Positions 1 through 12,585 of a stretch of DNA of 64,000 bases are shown here, piece by piece. The stretch's first letter is position 1; each line of letters starts with the position of its first letter. The stretch is from the NCBI GenBank assembly GCA_011799875.1, contig CM022299.1:341746307-341810306 (forward strand), given 5' to 3'. A model generated the notes under the pieces. The model saw only the letters and a list, made by a program, of their open reading frames with translations, was not told the DNA's origin and did no database searches. A program made the translations under genes and the position numbers. The DNA comes from Thinopyrum elongatum (taxonomy: Eukaryota > Streptophyta > Magnoliopsida > Poales > Poaceae).

Positions 1-536
1 CGTGAGATCCCTTAGTATGATAAAACAAATCTCCACTTTTAGGTACTGTTGTGAACTCATTCCAATTTTATATTTGCATTATATCTTCTGTATTCTAACT
101 TCTCCATGGCTCATACCCCCTGATACTGGCCATAGATTCATCAAAATAAGTAAAACACACATCAAAAACAGAATTTGTTAAAAACAGAACAGTCTGTAAA
201 GACCCGAATTATAGTCATAATTCTGTAACTCCAAACATTCTGAAAATTTAGGACAATAGAGACAATTCATATATAAATCTTGTGTAAAATATTCAGAGTT
301 TTTCCACCTTCCAGTGAATTTTAACAATTCTTCTACTGGACGCAGAAGTTTCTGTTTTTCAGCAAAATCAAATCAACTATCACCCAAGATCATCCCAAAG
401 GTCTTACTTGGCTCAAACACTATTAAAACACTAAAACACAATTATTACAGAAGTAATATTGCATAAAATCATTAAAACTGAAAAATAAAAATATTGGGTT
501 GTCTCCCAACAAGCGCTTTTCTTTAAAGCCTTTTAG

Positions 537-1454
537 CTAGGCGATGATAATTTTAATGATGCTCACATGAAAGACAAAAATTTGAAGCACAAAGTGAGCA
601 TCATATAGTATGTGAAAAACAAGTTTAAGTCTAACATACTTCCTATGGATAGGCATTTTATAGGGAAAATATTTATCAAGACAAGCAAAAACTAGCATAT
701 GCAAGGAAGAAGAAAGAAACAATAGCAATCTCAACATAACGAGAGGTAATTTAGTAACATTAAGATTTCTACAACCATATTTTCCTCTCTCATAATAATT
801 ACATGTAGGATCATAATCAAATTCAACAATATAGCTATCACATAAAATATTCTCTTCATGATCCACATGCATGCAAAGTTGACACTCTTCCAAAATAGTG
901 GGATTAACATAAAATAAAGTCATTACTTCTCCAAGCCCACTTTTATCAAAATTTTCATAAGATTGATCAATCTCCAAAGTAGTGGGATCATTATTTCCTA
1001 AAATTGACACTCTTCCAAACCCACTTTCAATATTATTGCAAACATTATTATCAATATCATATTCATCATGAGGCTTAAACAAATTTTCAAGATCATAAGA
1101 TGCATCACCCCAATCATGATCATTACAATAAGTAGTGGACATAGCAAAATTAGCACCCCCAAGCTTGGGGTTTTGCATATCATTAACACAATTGACATTA
1201 ATAGAATTTATAATAACATCATGGCAATCATGCTTTTCATTCAAGGAGCTATCGTGAATCACTTTATAAATTTCTTCTTTTAACACTTCATCACGAATTT
1301 CAGATTCATGAATTTCAAGCAAAACTTCATAAAGATAATCAAGTGCACTCAACTCACTAGCAATTGGTTCATAATAATTGGATCTTTTAAAATGATTAGC
1401 AAGTGGATCAGGACACATAAACTTTTTGCTTTCTGATTTGGAATAAATATGCAA
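537..1454 (-). pseudogene. Open frame of unknown function in the leader of the leftmost Gypsy element
   Basis: A 305-codon open frame lies just downstream of the LTR on the element's coding strand. It opens with a TTG codon and has no convincing ATG near its start, so translation from here is uncertain. The product is rich in Asp, Asn and Glu (for example EIHESEIRDEVLKEEIYKV). Its C-terminus is hydrophobic and low in complexity, which looks like decayed coding or chance reading. No zinc knuckle, protease or RT motif is present. Similar frames are, from memory, common in the leaders of non-autonomous wheat Gypsy elements. I cannot assign a function and treat it as element-derived. Confidence 0.35.
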
Positions 1455-1719
1455 TTATGCCAAGCAAACGAGCAAACAAACCAAGTAAGACATAAAGGCA
1501 AACGAAAAAGAAGGCAAATATTTTTGTGTTTTTCTGAAAATGTTTTAGAAGTGGGGGAGAGGAAAACGAGAGGTAAATGGTGAATAATGTAATGCAAGAG
1601 ATGAGAGTTTATGATAGGTACTTGGTAGGCTTGATGTAGATCGTCCCTGGCAACGGCGCCAGAAATTCTTCCTGCTACTTCTTGAGCTTGCGTTGATTTT
1701 TCCCTTGAAGAGGAAAGGG

Positions 1720-3444
1720 TGATGCAGCAAAGTAGAGATAAGTATTTCCCTCAGTTAAGAACCAAGGTATCAATCCAGTAGGAGGAACACACAAGTCCCT
1801 GATGTCTACTATGCAACTTTATTCTTGTAGACTCATGTTGGGCCTCCAAGCGCAGAGTTTTGTAGGACAGTAGCAATTTTCCCTCAAGTGGATGACCTAA
1901 GGTTTATCAATCCGTGGGAGGCTTAGGATGAAGATCATGTCTCTCAAACAACCCTGCAACCAAATAATAAAAAGTCTCTTGTGTCCCCAACACACCAAAT
2001 AGAATGGTAAATTGTATAGGTGCACTAGTTCGGCGAAGAGATGGTGATACAAGTGTAATATGGATAGTAGATATTGATTTTTGTAATAGTAACAATAAAA
2101 AACAGCAAGGTAGCAAGTAACAAAAGTGAGCACAAACGGTATTGCAATGCTTGAAAATGAGGCCTAGGGTCCGTACTTTTGCTAGTGCAATCTCTCAACA
2201 ATGCTAATATAATTGGATCATATAACCATCCCTCAACGTGCGATGAAGAATCACTCCAAAGTTCTTATCTAGCGGAGAACATAAGACAAAATTGTTTGTA
2301 GGGTATGAAACCACCTCAAAGTTATCCTTTCCGATTGATCTATCCAAGAGTTCGTACTAAAATAACACCAAGTTATCCTTTCCGATCAATCTATCTAAGA
2401 GTTCGTACTAAAATAACACCGTATGATACACATCAACCAACTCTAATGTCATCGCGAGTATCCGTGAGTTGATTATACGATATGAATCAAACAATTTCAG
2501 ATTCATAATACTCAATCCAACACAAAGAACCTTAAAGAGTGCCCAAAGATTTCTACCGGAGAAACAAAGATGAGAACGTGCATCAACCCCTATGCATAGA
2601 TTACCCCAAAGTCACCTCGGGAATCCGCGACTTGAGTGCCAAAACACATACCAAGTGAATCAATATGATACCCCATTGTCACCACGGGTATTCATAGCAA
2701 GACATACACCAAGTGCTCTCATATCCATAAAAGTATTCAATCCGATAAAAGTGAAATCTCGAAGGGAAAACTCAATTCATCACAACAAGATAGAGAGGGG
2801 AAAACACCATATGATCCAACTATATTAACAAAGCTCGCGATACATCAAGATCGTGCCAACTTAAGAACACGAGAGAGAGATTAAACACATAGCTATTGGT
2901 ACAAACCCTCAGCCCCGAGGGTGGACTACTCCCTCCTCGTCATGGTGGCCGCCGGGATGATGAAGATAGCCACCGGTGATGATTTCCCCCTCCGGCAGGG
3001 TGCCAGAACAGGGTCTAGATTGGTTTTTCATGGCTATAGAGGCTTGTGGCGGTGGAACTTCTGATCTAGGGTTATTTCTGGGGGTTTCTGTATTTATAGG
3101 ATTTTTTGGCGTTGGTTTCACGCGAAGATGGGCCTTGAGGTGACCACAACCCACCTGCACATGGGCAAGGGCCCAGGCGCGCCCAGGTGGGTTATGCTCA
3201 CCTCGTTCACATTCTGGTCCTCCCACGAAGCTTCTAGTGCCTCTTTTGTTCCAAAAAAATCGTCAAAAAGTTTTGCTGCATTTGGAGAACTTTTATTTCT
3301 GCACAAAAAACAACACCATGGTAGTTCTGCTGAAAACAGCGTCAGTCCGGATTAGTTCCATTCAAATCATACCAAAACCATATCGAATTGTTGTAAACAT
3401 GGCATGAATACTTCATAAATTATAGATACACTGGAGACGTATCA
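1720..3444 (-). repeat. LTR of the leftmost Gypsy element
   Basis: About 1.72 kb, bounded on the minus strand by TGATACG at 3444 and GCTGCATCA at 1720, which form a short TGAT...ATCA inverted terminus. The right boundary is clear from the abrupt join to another LTR. The left boundary is inferred from the terminal inverted repeat and the following leader sequence. Confidence 0.65.
2319..2420. repeat. 51-bp tandem duplication inside the LTR
   Basis: Two adjacent copies (2319-2369 and 2370-2420) share the core CTAAAATAACACC and differ at about three positions. It is a local duplication within the LTR. Confidence 0.7.
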
Positions 3445-4876
3445 CTCCCCAATAGATGCACCTGCACAAACTAATAAATACTTGCACACAACGCGAAAAA
3501 GGGGTTGTCAATCCCTTCACGGTCACTAGCAAGGGTGAGATCTGATAGAGATTGATATAAAAGATAAATAAAAGTGCTAAATAAGATAAATATAAATAAA
3601 TTGCAGCAAGGTATTTTTGTATTTTTGGTTTTATAGATCTAAAAATAAAATGATGGAAAATAGACCTGGGGGCCATAGGTTTCACTGGAGACTTCTCTCT
3701 TGAAAGAACACATACAATGGGTAAACAAATTACTGTTGAGCAATTGATAGAAAAGCGCATAGTTATGACGATATCCAAGGCAATGATCATGAATATAGGC
3801 ATCACGTCCGTAACAAGTAGACTGCTCCTGACTGCATCTACTACTATTACTCCACACATAGACCGCTATCCAGCATGCATCTAGTGTATTAAGTTAACAA
3901 GAACGGAGTAACGCCTTAAGCAAGATGACATGATGTAGAGGGATAGATCCAAGTAACATGGTAAAAAAACCACATCTTTTTATCCATAATGACAACAATA
4001 CAAATACGTGCCTTGCTACCCTATCATTTGATGACGACACCGCAAGATTGAACCCATCACAAAACACCTCTCCCATTGCAAGAAAGATCAATCTAGTTGG
4101 CCAAACCAAATCAATAGATCAGAGAGAAATACAAAGCTATCTTAATCATGCATAAAAGAGTTCAGAGAAGACTCAAATAATATTCATTGATAATCTGATC
4201 AGAAACACACAATTCATCGGATCTCAACAAACACACCGCAAAAGAAGATTACATCGAATAGAACTCCAATAACATCGAGGAGAACATTGTATTGAAGATC
4301 AAAGAGAGAGAAGAAGCCATCTAGCTACTAGCTATGGACCCGTAGGTCTGTGGTAAACTACTCACACATCATCGGAATTGCAACAAGGTTGGTGTAGAGG
4401 CCCTCCGTGATCGAATCCCCCTCCGGCAGAGTGCCGGAAAAGGCCCCAAGATGGGATCTCACGAGAACAGAAGCTTGCGGCGGTGGAAAAGTATTTTTGG
4501 TGTCCCCCTGGTATACGGGGAATATTTGGGTATTTATAGAGCTGAGATTAGGGTTAGGGGGTCCCGAGGGGCCCACAATCTTGGGGGCGCGCCCTATGAG
4601 ATTGTGGCTCTCCCGTGGCTCCTCTGGCCTCCTCCCGAAGCTTCATGGGTGTCTTCTGGTCCAAGAAAAATCCTCAAAAAGTTTCGATCCATTTGGTATT
4701 TATTTTCTGTAAAAGACCAAAACAAGGAAAAAACAGCAACTCGCACTGGGCACTAGCTTATTAGGTTAGTCCTAAAAAATGATATAAAATAGTGTATTAA
4801 TGCATATAAAACATCCAAATGGATAATATAGTAGCATGGAACAATTAAAAATTGTAGATACGTTGGAGACGTATCA
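3445..4876 (-). repeat. Truncated second WHAM/Sabrina-like LTR
   Basis: It ends at 4876 with GGAGACGTATCA, the reverse complement of the LTR start TGATACGTCTCC, and shares the 'can be read right to left' layout of the neighbouring LTR. The sequence differs enough to be another subfamily. It is cut at 3445 by the start of the leftmost element, so the rest of this LTR and its element should lie left of the window. CTCCC (3445-3449) is the expected target duplication and cannot be tested here. Confidence 0.7.
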
Positions 4877-5158
4877 ACTCCTGGTCGGAAGCCTCGTCCA
4901 TCGTCTGGTCCTGGTTGCTGAGGTCAGCGAGCTCGCCAGCGAAGAAGACGGGATTAATCAAAAAAGAAAAAAGAAGAGACGGGATTAGAACGGAAGACCT
5001 GTGTTGTGTAGCAGCTTACTGCATCTACAGCTGGACACTGACCGGTCAAGCCTCAAATTTGCTCATCTACATCGGGATACCTCATACTAGAAATCTTAAA
5101 TCCATACATACAAAAGCATGCAAATGAAAAAACCTAAGTACTACGTAGATCAAGTAGC
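4877..5158. other. Short stretch between an LTR and a broken gene
   Basis: No coding or repeat signal was recognised. It holds the 3' flank of the minus-strand gene at 5159-5680. The five bases ACTCC after the LTR end (4877-4881) are the expected target-site duplication for that LTR. Confidence 0.4.
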
Positions 5159-5680
5159 CTAGTCATCATCGGAGATGTCCACTATCTCCGTGCCCGGTGC
5201 CGGGTACATGGCCGGCAGCCGCAGCTGCGGCTCCTCCGGCTACTCCGCATCCATCTCCGCTTCGACCTCGTTGAAGAGGGCATCGGTCGCCGCCCGTTCC
5301 TGCCGGATGAAGCGCCAATTGGCTTCCACATAGGCCTCATTCTGGATGGTCTCTAGGATGGACTTTTTCTCCGCTGTCTCATCCTCATAGGCGACGGCGA
5401 ACTCCGCCTCCGCGTCCTCCGTGTTGATGCCCGGAGCCGGCGCCAGCTCCTGCTGCTCTGCCTCCTCGTCGTCTTCCAGATCCACCACTCCATCCGAAGC
5501 CGGCTGCTGCTCCTCTTCCTCCTCCTCCTCCGCTAGCTCATCCTCCTCCTTCGGCTCCGGCGAGTCCGGAGGCAGCCCGACAGCGATGTGGGCGACGCAC
5601 CTCTCCAGGATCTCCTGCTCAATCTGGTACCGATACTCCGGCATGAGCATAGCATTGGTGGTTATCTTTTTCTTAGCCAT
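5159..5680 (-). pseudogene. Broken gene of an acidic 'MAKKKIT' plant protein family
   Basis: The ATG at 5678-5680 begins MAKKKITTNAML and runs 146 codons to a TAG at 5240. The same frame then continues for 26 codons, ending VDISDDD and a stop at 5159. The first TAG therefore looks like a nonsense mutation in a gene of about 173 codons. The protein is acidic with a Glu/Gln run (about residues 43-60) and no recognised domain. Its N-terminus resembles that of the gene at 50904 (MVRRKITYYKML), so the two probably belong to one family. Codon use is GC-rich. It lies alone between an LTR and decayed repeats. Function unknown; nuclear location is a guess from the charged composition. Confidence 0.5.
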
Positions 5681-6060
5681 GGCGAATTAAGCCGGAGAGT
5701 GTGGGAATGGTGCCAAAGTGGGAGGATTTATTGGCCTCAGGCGGCGAGCCGGATCGGCACCACGCACTATTCACACCGAAGCCCCGCCCCCCCCCACCAC
5801 CATCGGAGGAGGCATCCATCGGACCGCCGGGTTTCCGGGCGATCCTGCGTGGGACCCCAACGTCAGTCCGACGTGGTGGACGCGCCCGAGCGCATCATAT
5901 CCGCCACATATTTGGGCTGTATATGAGGGGTGCCGGTCGGCCCGGGCGTTTGACACCCGTTTGAGGAGCCCGTTTGGGATGAATTTCGTGACCGAGCCGT
6001 CCGCCCTGTTGTTTGAGGCGGGTAAGGGGCGTCCAACTATATATGCTCTAGTTTCTAAAA
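5681..6060 (-). promoter_or_regulatory. Putative upstream region of the MAKKKIT-type gene
   Basis: On the minus strand a TATA-like AATAAATCC lies about 50 bp upstream of the ATG (near 5730), preceded by a GC-rich region to about 5960. This is a plausible core promoter for the broken gene. No coding frame here is convincing. Confidence 0.3.
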
Positions 6061-6199
6061 AGAAAAAAGAAGTGGTAGATGCTCTTACGACTGCAAGGCC
6101 GGAGAATTTAAGTTATTTCGTACATTTATATTTTATAACATAGGTTATGCATGAAACGGTAAGATGATGAGTTGATCAGAAGATCATATAGTTTCACCT

Positions 6200-9190
6200 C
6201 TAGCCTACCCGAACTAGTTGTCGTATAGGCTATGAATGAAACATAAGACGATGAACTTCTTAAGAACAGAAACAATAGAAGAGGATGATCTTCTTAACAT
6301 GCAAATCACTGGCATTAGATCAACATGCAAAACAATACGAAGCATTATTCTCAGGAGGCACGTTGAACAGCTCGTGATGTTGCGTGCCACAACATTCCAA
6401 GCTCAACTTTGCAATCAAACACACAAGGCCTGGCATTTCATAGACAACATTCAGAGCAAACTCTTAAAATACCATACATAAGTCAACATTCATGATTATG
6501 CATCTCATCAGAGCCAATATTTACTTCTGAACTGAATACATGAATAGGAAAAAATGATCGACGCTGCTCACGGTAAAGGGCATCCCATTCCAAAATATCA
6601 AATGCATGTCTTCTGGCTAACATCAATGAGCAAAATTTGACAAGGTTTTCCAATTCCAAAATATCAAATGAATGTCTTCTTGCTAACATCAATGATTAAA
6701 CTTCGGCAAGCTTTCCCCCTTCAAAATATCTAATGCCTATGATTGTGGAATGGGCGGGGTTTGTCATCACTTTGCACATTACAATGGAATGTGGAGCAGG
6801 ATTAACCGGCTGATCTTTTTGTGCAGTTCCACTGAAATCAACAAATGTCTTGCATAGCATGGTGGATTTCATATTCATATGTTGCAAGGCCTTCAAGACA
6901 TTGGCAGCTCCTTTCATGTAGATAGTCCGGTGGCTCGAGGTGACAAGGAACGATTAGAGAACCATTCGATGTATTATTCATGATGAAGTATTATGGAGGA
7001 CACGAACCATCTAAACATTTTGTGCAATTCCACTGAAATCAAGCTGAGCATCCGTGTCTGCATAAATAGAGAAAAGTGTGATGAATATAATAGTGGTACT
7101 AGTTGATTAAATATACGCTCACAAATATAATCATCTTCATTATCTTAACAGGAAAAGATAGCAATACAATAGCTTCAACTATACATTTATTCAAAACAAT
7201 ACAACAATATAAGTAGCACAACATAACAAAGCACGATCATGTGGATGAAGGTCGATACTGACCTCATTTGTTACAGCTGCGTAGGCCACTGGCTTGGTCA
7301 TACCTTTCCTTGTGGAGTGAATTTTGCACTCCACATGTTGTTGAGTTTCCCATGCTCTCTGCAGACTAGTCATGTCACCAGCGTCTACTAATACTCTCTA
7401 AAGCTTCTTGATCATTCCATGTGTGATGTAGCGCAAACAGTGACTGCTTCTTTCTGTAAAGTGGAAAGATCAACTGGGCCCAATAATGCAACAGTTTTCC
7501 TTCAACACATTGGCTCCTTTTGTGCAGTTCAACTAAAATCAAAGTCGAAATAGCAACGAGCAGAGGTTTTGATATCCCTGTATGCACAAATAGGTATAAA
7601 GGAAACAATTACTGACAAATAACGATTGATGACTTATACGCCCACAAGAAAAAACATCTACCTTATCTTAATGGAAAACAAAGCAGGACAGTAGCAATTC
7701 TCAAATAGTCTCATTCATTCATATTACTTGAGATATTATCTTAACAATACATTGGTTAAACATGTATAAAGAACAACAAAGTAGGAAAGTACCATTCCTA
7801 AAACAGTGTAACTGATTCATATTAACAGAGACATTATCTTAACAATACCTTAGTTAAACATGTAGAAAGAACTACAAATAGGATAGTGCCATATCTAAAA
7901 CATTGTAACTGATTCATAATAATAGAGACATTATCTCAACAATACATTTGTTAAACATGTACTCCCGCCGATCCCTAACAAGTGTTGCAGTTTTGAACTA
8001 AGATTTAGTAGTTAATTCTAAGAGTGGCATTGCTTAATTTTACCAGTGGCATTAGATTAACAAAAAACATAAACAGTTGCAGGGGAGAGTGGGCGCAATA
8101 GCACCATGTGCTTCCATCGAATTATAAAGGGGTGATGCAGAGTTTGTTGGAAGAAAGAAACAAGCATCATGTCTGGGTTGGTCCCATTTTTGTTCACTTA
8201 ATGGGAAAAGACATCAATACAATAGCTTCAATTCAACATTTATTTAAAACAGTATCAATACAAGTAGCACAGCATCTCAAAGCACACTGCACAATCATGT
8301 GGATGAAGGCAGGTACTGACCTTTCATGAGGCAGACAAGATCAAATATGAATCTGCCTACATGAATAGGAAATCCAATCTTGTTTTGTGTAGTTCAACTA
8401 AATCAAGCAAAGTTGGCGGTGTTACATTTTAGTTGAACTGCACAAAACACTCTTAAAACAAAAGTATTTTGCATAGTGAAGCAAAAGGTCAGAATAGCAA
8501 TGAGTTGAATAGATATCCCTGTTTTCAGAGACGTAAAAAGGAAAACAATTACTGGCCAATAAAGGAGGATGAAACATACGGCCACAAAAAGAAGCATCTA
8601 CCTTATCTTCATGGAAAACAAAGTAGGACAGTAGCATTTCTAAAATGGTGGCATTGATTCATATTAACAGAGACATTCTCTTAAAATAACATTCGTTAAA
8701 AATGTTATTTACTTTTAATAGTGGCATTGCTTCAATTTTCCAGCAGCATTCTTAGATTAACAACAGCAAAATAGTTGTATGGGACATGGCACATGCCAGC
8801 ACCATGTGCCTCCACACGTATAAATGGGTGATGCAGAGTATGTTGCCAAGCAGCATATCTGTGTTGGTCCCATATTTGTTCTCTTTGAACCTTTTTCCTA
8901 TGTGAGGGTAGCAAATCTAGTCCTGCACAAACTCCCCGACCCCCCTGTTTCTTTCCTTTTTCAACAAAGAGATTGGTTCCTTACAGATGTGTGTACTGGG
9001 TTACCCCCTTATTCCCTTTTCAACCAAGAAAGCGGCTGGATAGCCAGTCTGTTCTACTTTCCCTCCTTCCTTTCCTCATTGAACCACGTCCTAGATTCAT
9101 GCTCCACCCACCCCCTTCCTTCCTCTTTGAACCAAGAACTAGATTCTACTACAAAATCAAAAAAGATCCGCATGCAGCTAGAGCAATGAT
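6200..9190 (-). other. Module copy A: transcription-unit-like repeat with recurring exon-like motifs
   Basis: This stretch has no credible long ORF but holds diverged direct repeats of a motif that reads TCAGTGGAACTGCACAAA or close to it on the minus strand (near 6819, 7018, 7519 and 8385). One copy near 8425 is on the plus strand. Each copy follows a pyrimidine-rich GATTT, so it looks like a repeated splice acceptor plus exon start. In one frame it reads FSGTAQ (at 6819 and also at 10774). A TATA box, leader exon and splice donor lie just upstream at 9191-9660. The same motifs recur in copies B (10.3-11.8 kb) and C (34.2-35.4 kb). It could be a long non-coding RNA, a dead gene family, or an unclassified transposon. 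Confidence 0.35.
7964..8010. mobile_element. Fragment of a Stowaway-type MITE end
   Basis: The sequence ACTCCCGCCGATCCCTAAC followed by AAGTGTTGCAGTTTTGAACT resembles the terminus of Stowaway MITEs of grasses (CTCCCTCCG-type). No matching opposite end is visible nearby, so it is a truncated copy. Confidence 0.4.
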
Positions 9191-9660
9191 GGTTTCAAAG
9201 AAAGTTATACCTTAGGGTCGTCGGGATGTGGCTAGGCGTGCGGCGGGAGGCCGGATCTGCCCACACTACATACGACAGCGAGGAAGAAGGGGTCGGAGGC
9301 CCTCCCGCACAGGCGCTGGGTGAAAGAGAACAGCGCAGCCGGCAGTGGATTCCCTCACTCGCCGAAGGCGACAGAGTGAACGTTGCACCTCCTCCCCTTC
9401 CTGGTCCGACAGGATCTGGACGGCTCCTTGACCAGCCGTGAGGGGGGAGAGAGAGAGGCCAATGCAGTCTTGTTTAGATCTGATGAAGAGGGTGAGAGAT
9501 TGTGAATAGAGCAAACCCTAGCAAAGGAACGCTGAGCCTCCAGCGTGTATATATATGTAGTGCAGTGAGAGTGTGAAGAGTGCAAACCCTAGCAAACAAG
9601 CGCTGAGGCTCCAGCTTATATAGTACTCGTATATAGTAATAATATAGTGGAGTGGTTTTC
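9191..9660 (-). promoter_or_regulatory. Promoter and 5' exon of module copy A
   Basis: Read right to left: TATA-like tracts at 9617-9622 and 9547-9556, a leader with GCTAGGGTTTG, a CT-rich run, then a GC-rich exon ending in a splice-donor-like AAG|GTATAAC near 9215. Copies B and C have the same arrangement with donors GAG|GTATAAC and CAG|GTATAGC, which supports a real transcribed, spliced unit. No ATG opens a sizeable frame in the exon. Confidence 0.45.
9494..9622. repeat. Tandem duplication of a TATA-plus-leader segment
   Basis: Units 9494-9556 and 9567-9622 both contain GCAAACCCTAGCAAA, a GCTGAG-CTCCAGC block and a TATA tract. The core promoter of copy A is therefore doubled. Copies B and C show only one unit. 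Confidence 0.65.
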
Positions 9661-9966
9661 TTTTTCTCTCCATAACAATCGTTTTAAATTGTGTACAAAA
9701 CGAAACTTTTTATTTAACGTACCAGTGAATAAAACTACGATCAACTAACGATCCATGCGTCCTGATCGCACTTGCCGTCGTTCACGTGCGGTAAACTACC
9801 CTCCGTTAAGTGAACAACCACACACGCGCCAAATTATCGGAAAGGTATGAGAGTGTGTACAAATGAAGAAATTTAATTTCAATTATTTTATATGTACAAT
9901 TTGCCCTCTCTCAATAATTATGGTTTGTTGTGTTTGACCTAAATCAGTGTGCCACTATATCTCGTA

Positions 9967-10222
9967 CTACCTCCATTTTTATTTAGTCTGCGTATTAGCT
10001 TTGGTCAAAGTCAAGCTTTATAAACTTTGACAAAGTTTCTAAACAAAAATATTAACATAGACAATAACAAATCAATACCATTAGGTTCATTATTGAATGT
10101 ACTTTCACATCATATAGATTTATTATGGTAAATATTTATATTGTTTTCTATAAACTTGGTCAAACTTTACAAAGTTTGACTTCAGTCAAATCTAATATGC
10201 AGAGTAAATAAAAACGGAGGGG
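9967..10222. mobile_element. Stowaway-type MITE (256 bp)
   Basis: The termini are inverted repeats of about 30 bp (left CTACCTCCATTTTTATTTAG, right end the complement of CCCCTCCGTTTTTATTTAC), flanked by TA at 9965-9966 and 10223-10224. The interior carries the inverted GGTCAAAGTCAAGCTTTATA and TTTACAAAGTTTGACTTCA arms, so the whole element can fold into a hairpin. TIR sequence, TA duplication and size match Stowaway (Tc1/mariner) MITEs. An Athos-like assignment is possible but not certain. Confidence 0.85.
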
Positions 10223-10284
10223 TACTACCACCATCCGGGTTTTTAGTCCACACCATATTTTTAATCAAAGTTTGACCACATATT

Positions 10285-11384
10285 TATTTAATAGCTAGAC
10301 AAATAAAATTATAGGGGAGCTGAAGACAAAGTTGTGAGAAGGCTTACAAATCAATACAAAACTTTTGCTCTTAGTACCAATGTCGATGCTTCTTTGAGGA
10401 AACATTTGGTACATATCCAATTGCGTGACAAAATTGCAACAACGTAGACGACTGCGTCTCCAACGCAACCAAGGTGAACTGATGAAGGATATCATCTTTG
10501 TGGGTAACAAGCAAAGAGCATTGTTGGAAGACAGGCCTTTCTTCATTGAAAATCGATCAGCTTCACCAGCCGATGCAACCATGAGACGCAACCATGAGCA
10601 TCGATAGGTCATCGTGGTGATGCATCATCGATTTTGGCATCAAGTTTCGGTCAGGCACCACTGAAGTTTGATAATCCTCACTATGGTTTGTTTCTTCTTG
10701 GTAATAAAGCTCGAGAAAGGAAGAACCACTTGGCAGACGACAGTGAGGCGGAGCAATAGTGGCCATCCAATTTTGTGCAGTTCCACTAAAATTGAGGAAG
10801 ACATGCCCGGGTATGGAGATATGCATCATTGTTTGCAAAAATATAAAAAAGGATATTTAAGTAGTGTCGTTACTTTGTTTTGGCATTGGAACACGATTAA
10901 CAGTGGCATCTTAATTGTCAATAAGAATTAATGAAATGTACACCAAAAAATAGAAGCATCATGATTATCTTGATGGGAACTAAAGCAGGATACCTGGAAA
11001 AAAAACTAAAGCAGGACAGAAGCATTTATCGACGCCTCTAGATTGACAGCAACATTACTTAAAAGGGACTTCACTTTAACATGGGCATTGCTTCATTTTA
11101 CGAGTGATAGTTTTAGATTAGCAGAAGCGATAGGAGCATACGGACAATGACCGCACAACCACCATGTACTGTTGTCGAAAAAAACATGTATACCTCCACC
11201 GAGGCATAAACCAGGACAACTTTTTGAGTGGCCTTTCCTCTAATAGTAAAAAGTAGGTGATGTTGGACCAGCCGACGAACCCTAGCTACTGTACATGGGA
11301 AGCTGGGGAGTAGTGGTATAGAAGAAAACCCACATGCAACAACCTGGGGAGCTGGACCAGTACAATGAAGCATGAAATCCAAAA
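10285..11384 (-). other. Module copy B: body with exon-like motif
   Basis: This is the second, more decayed copy of the module seen at 6.2-9.2 kb. It contains the minus-strand motif at about 10774 (reading FSGTAQ in one frame) and a short segment at 10318-10342 (GAAGACAAAGTTGTGAGAAG) that recurs at 34303 in copy C. Several short frames are open but none is convincing. Confidence 0.35.
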
Positions 11385-11760
11385 GAAGTTATACCTCAGG
11401 TGGGCGAGAGGTGGCTTAGGCGGGCGGGCGGGATATCTGCCCACACGATGATAGCGAACAAGGGTGCGGAGGACTTCGCCGGCGCCAGCTCAGAGAGGAC
11501 GGTGCACATCGGCTTCCTCCATCGCCAATGGCGACAATGTCAACGATGCACCTCCTCACCTCCTGTAGCGGACGGGATCTAGTCGGATCTGTGACCACCG
11601 GTGAGGAGGGAGATATAGTAGACACTATCATCTTGTTTAGATATGGAGAGGGTGAGAGAGCGAGATGCGAGAAACCTAATCAAACAGGAGGCTACATATA
11701 CAATGGAGTAAAAAAATCTCTCCATAGTAGTGGTTTTAAATGAAATAGAATACGCGCATT
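11385..11760 (-). promoter_or_regulatory. Promoter and 5' exon of module copy B
   Basis: Clear homologue of 9191-9660: a weak TATA tract (11695-11703), an AAACCTAATCAAA leader, a CACCGGTGAGG block and a splice-donor-like GAG|GTATAAC near 11396. Gene body and promoter keep the same order and strand as in copy A, about 2.2 kb to its right. Confidence 0.4.
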
Positions 11761-12583
11761 CCCGGAAAAAAGAAACAAAAACTGGTGGACGAATCTTTTT
11801 TTAACGTACCAGGAAAGAAAACTCGATCAATAACAAGCCCCCGCTTCCAGGTCGCACTTTGTATCGCTCACATGTAGTCCCCAACCCTCCATTATTAAGT
11901 TAACAAATTGAAGGGTCAAATTATTACGTAAGCTGCCTCTTCATGAACAAATGCGCTCCATCGTGTACTCACGGGTGTGGCGAAGGCAGAGTGCGTGAGT
12001 ACATTTCTTCTTGTACGTATTACTCCATTTGTATTCCTATCCTAGGAATAAAATGAGGCCGTACTAAATTTGTGTGTGTAGGGAGAATTAGACATCGATG
12101 ATGTGTACGAGTAGTCGCGAGAGTCGTCACTATGTGTGTGCGCGCGCACACACACATAGACATACATATCCGTGTTTACGTAAAATTCTTACTTTCATCT
12201 CCATTTCCATCTCCAATCAATTTTGTCCAACTGGCATATTATTTACGTTAATGACATAGCAATATTTACGTACATCCAGCATCTCTCGTTTGCGGGGCGT
12301 TCGGGTCGCTGCCACGCCCGCTCCTGACCGCCCTGGCCAACCCAAACCCTCTCCATCACCCGCGCGCACTTCCCGCCTGAAACGGTCAGTGCCGCATTTA
12401 TGCACGGCCAGAGCGGACACGACTCTCATAGGCACCGGCATTTAAGTGGCGCACCGGCCAGGAGAGCGCCGCCCGCGCCGCTTCCCTGTGCACGCGACTG
12501 CTCCGTGTTCAAACAACACCACGGCCGGCCACAACATGCATGTAAAAAAGTTCTTGGGAGTCGTCTATCTCTTCCAGTAGTAC
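11761..12583. other. Flank of module copy B; no gene seen
   Basis: The first 300 bases resemble the flanks of copies A (9.7 kb) and C (35.4 kb), including a GCTCCATCGTGTACTCAC-like segment that recurs near 35555. An alternating purine/pyrimidine tract (TG/CG/CA) lies at 12131-12158. A GC-rich stretch at 12290-12500 shows no credible frame. Confidence 0.35.
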
Positions 12584-12585
12584 TA

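Larger units (their letters stand above)
1..3444 (-). mobile_element. 5' end of a Gypsy LTR retrotransposon (WHAM/Sabrina-like), running off the left edge
   Basis: The unit reads right to left. It starts with an LTR whose first bases on the minus strand are TGATACGTCTCC (ending at 3444), followed after 1720 by internal sequence that continues past base 1. The leader just inside the LTR contains CTGGCGCCGTTGCC (about 1647-1672), a stretch I recall as typical of the leader of WHAM/Sabrina-type Triticeae Gypsy elements. No gag or pol motif is visible in the 1.7 kb of internal sequence present. The family name is from memory of the LTR termini and is tentative. The element abuts a second related LTR at 3445, as if inserted into it. 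Confidence 0.75.
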
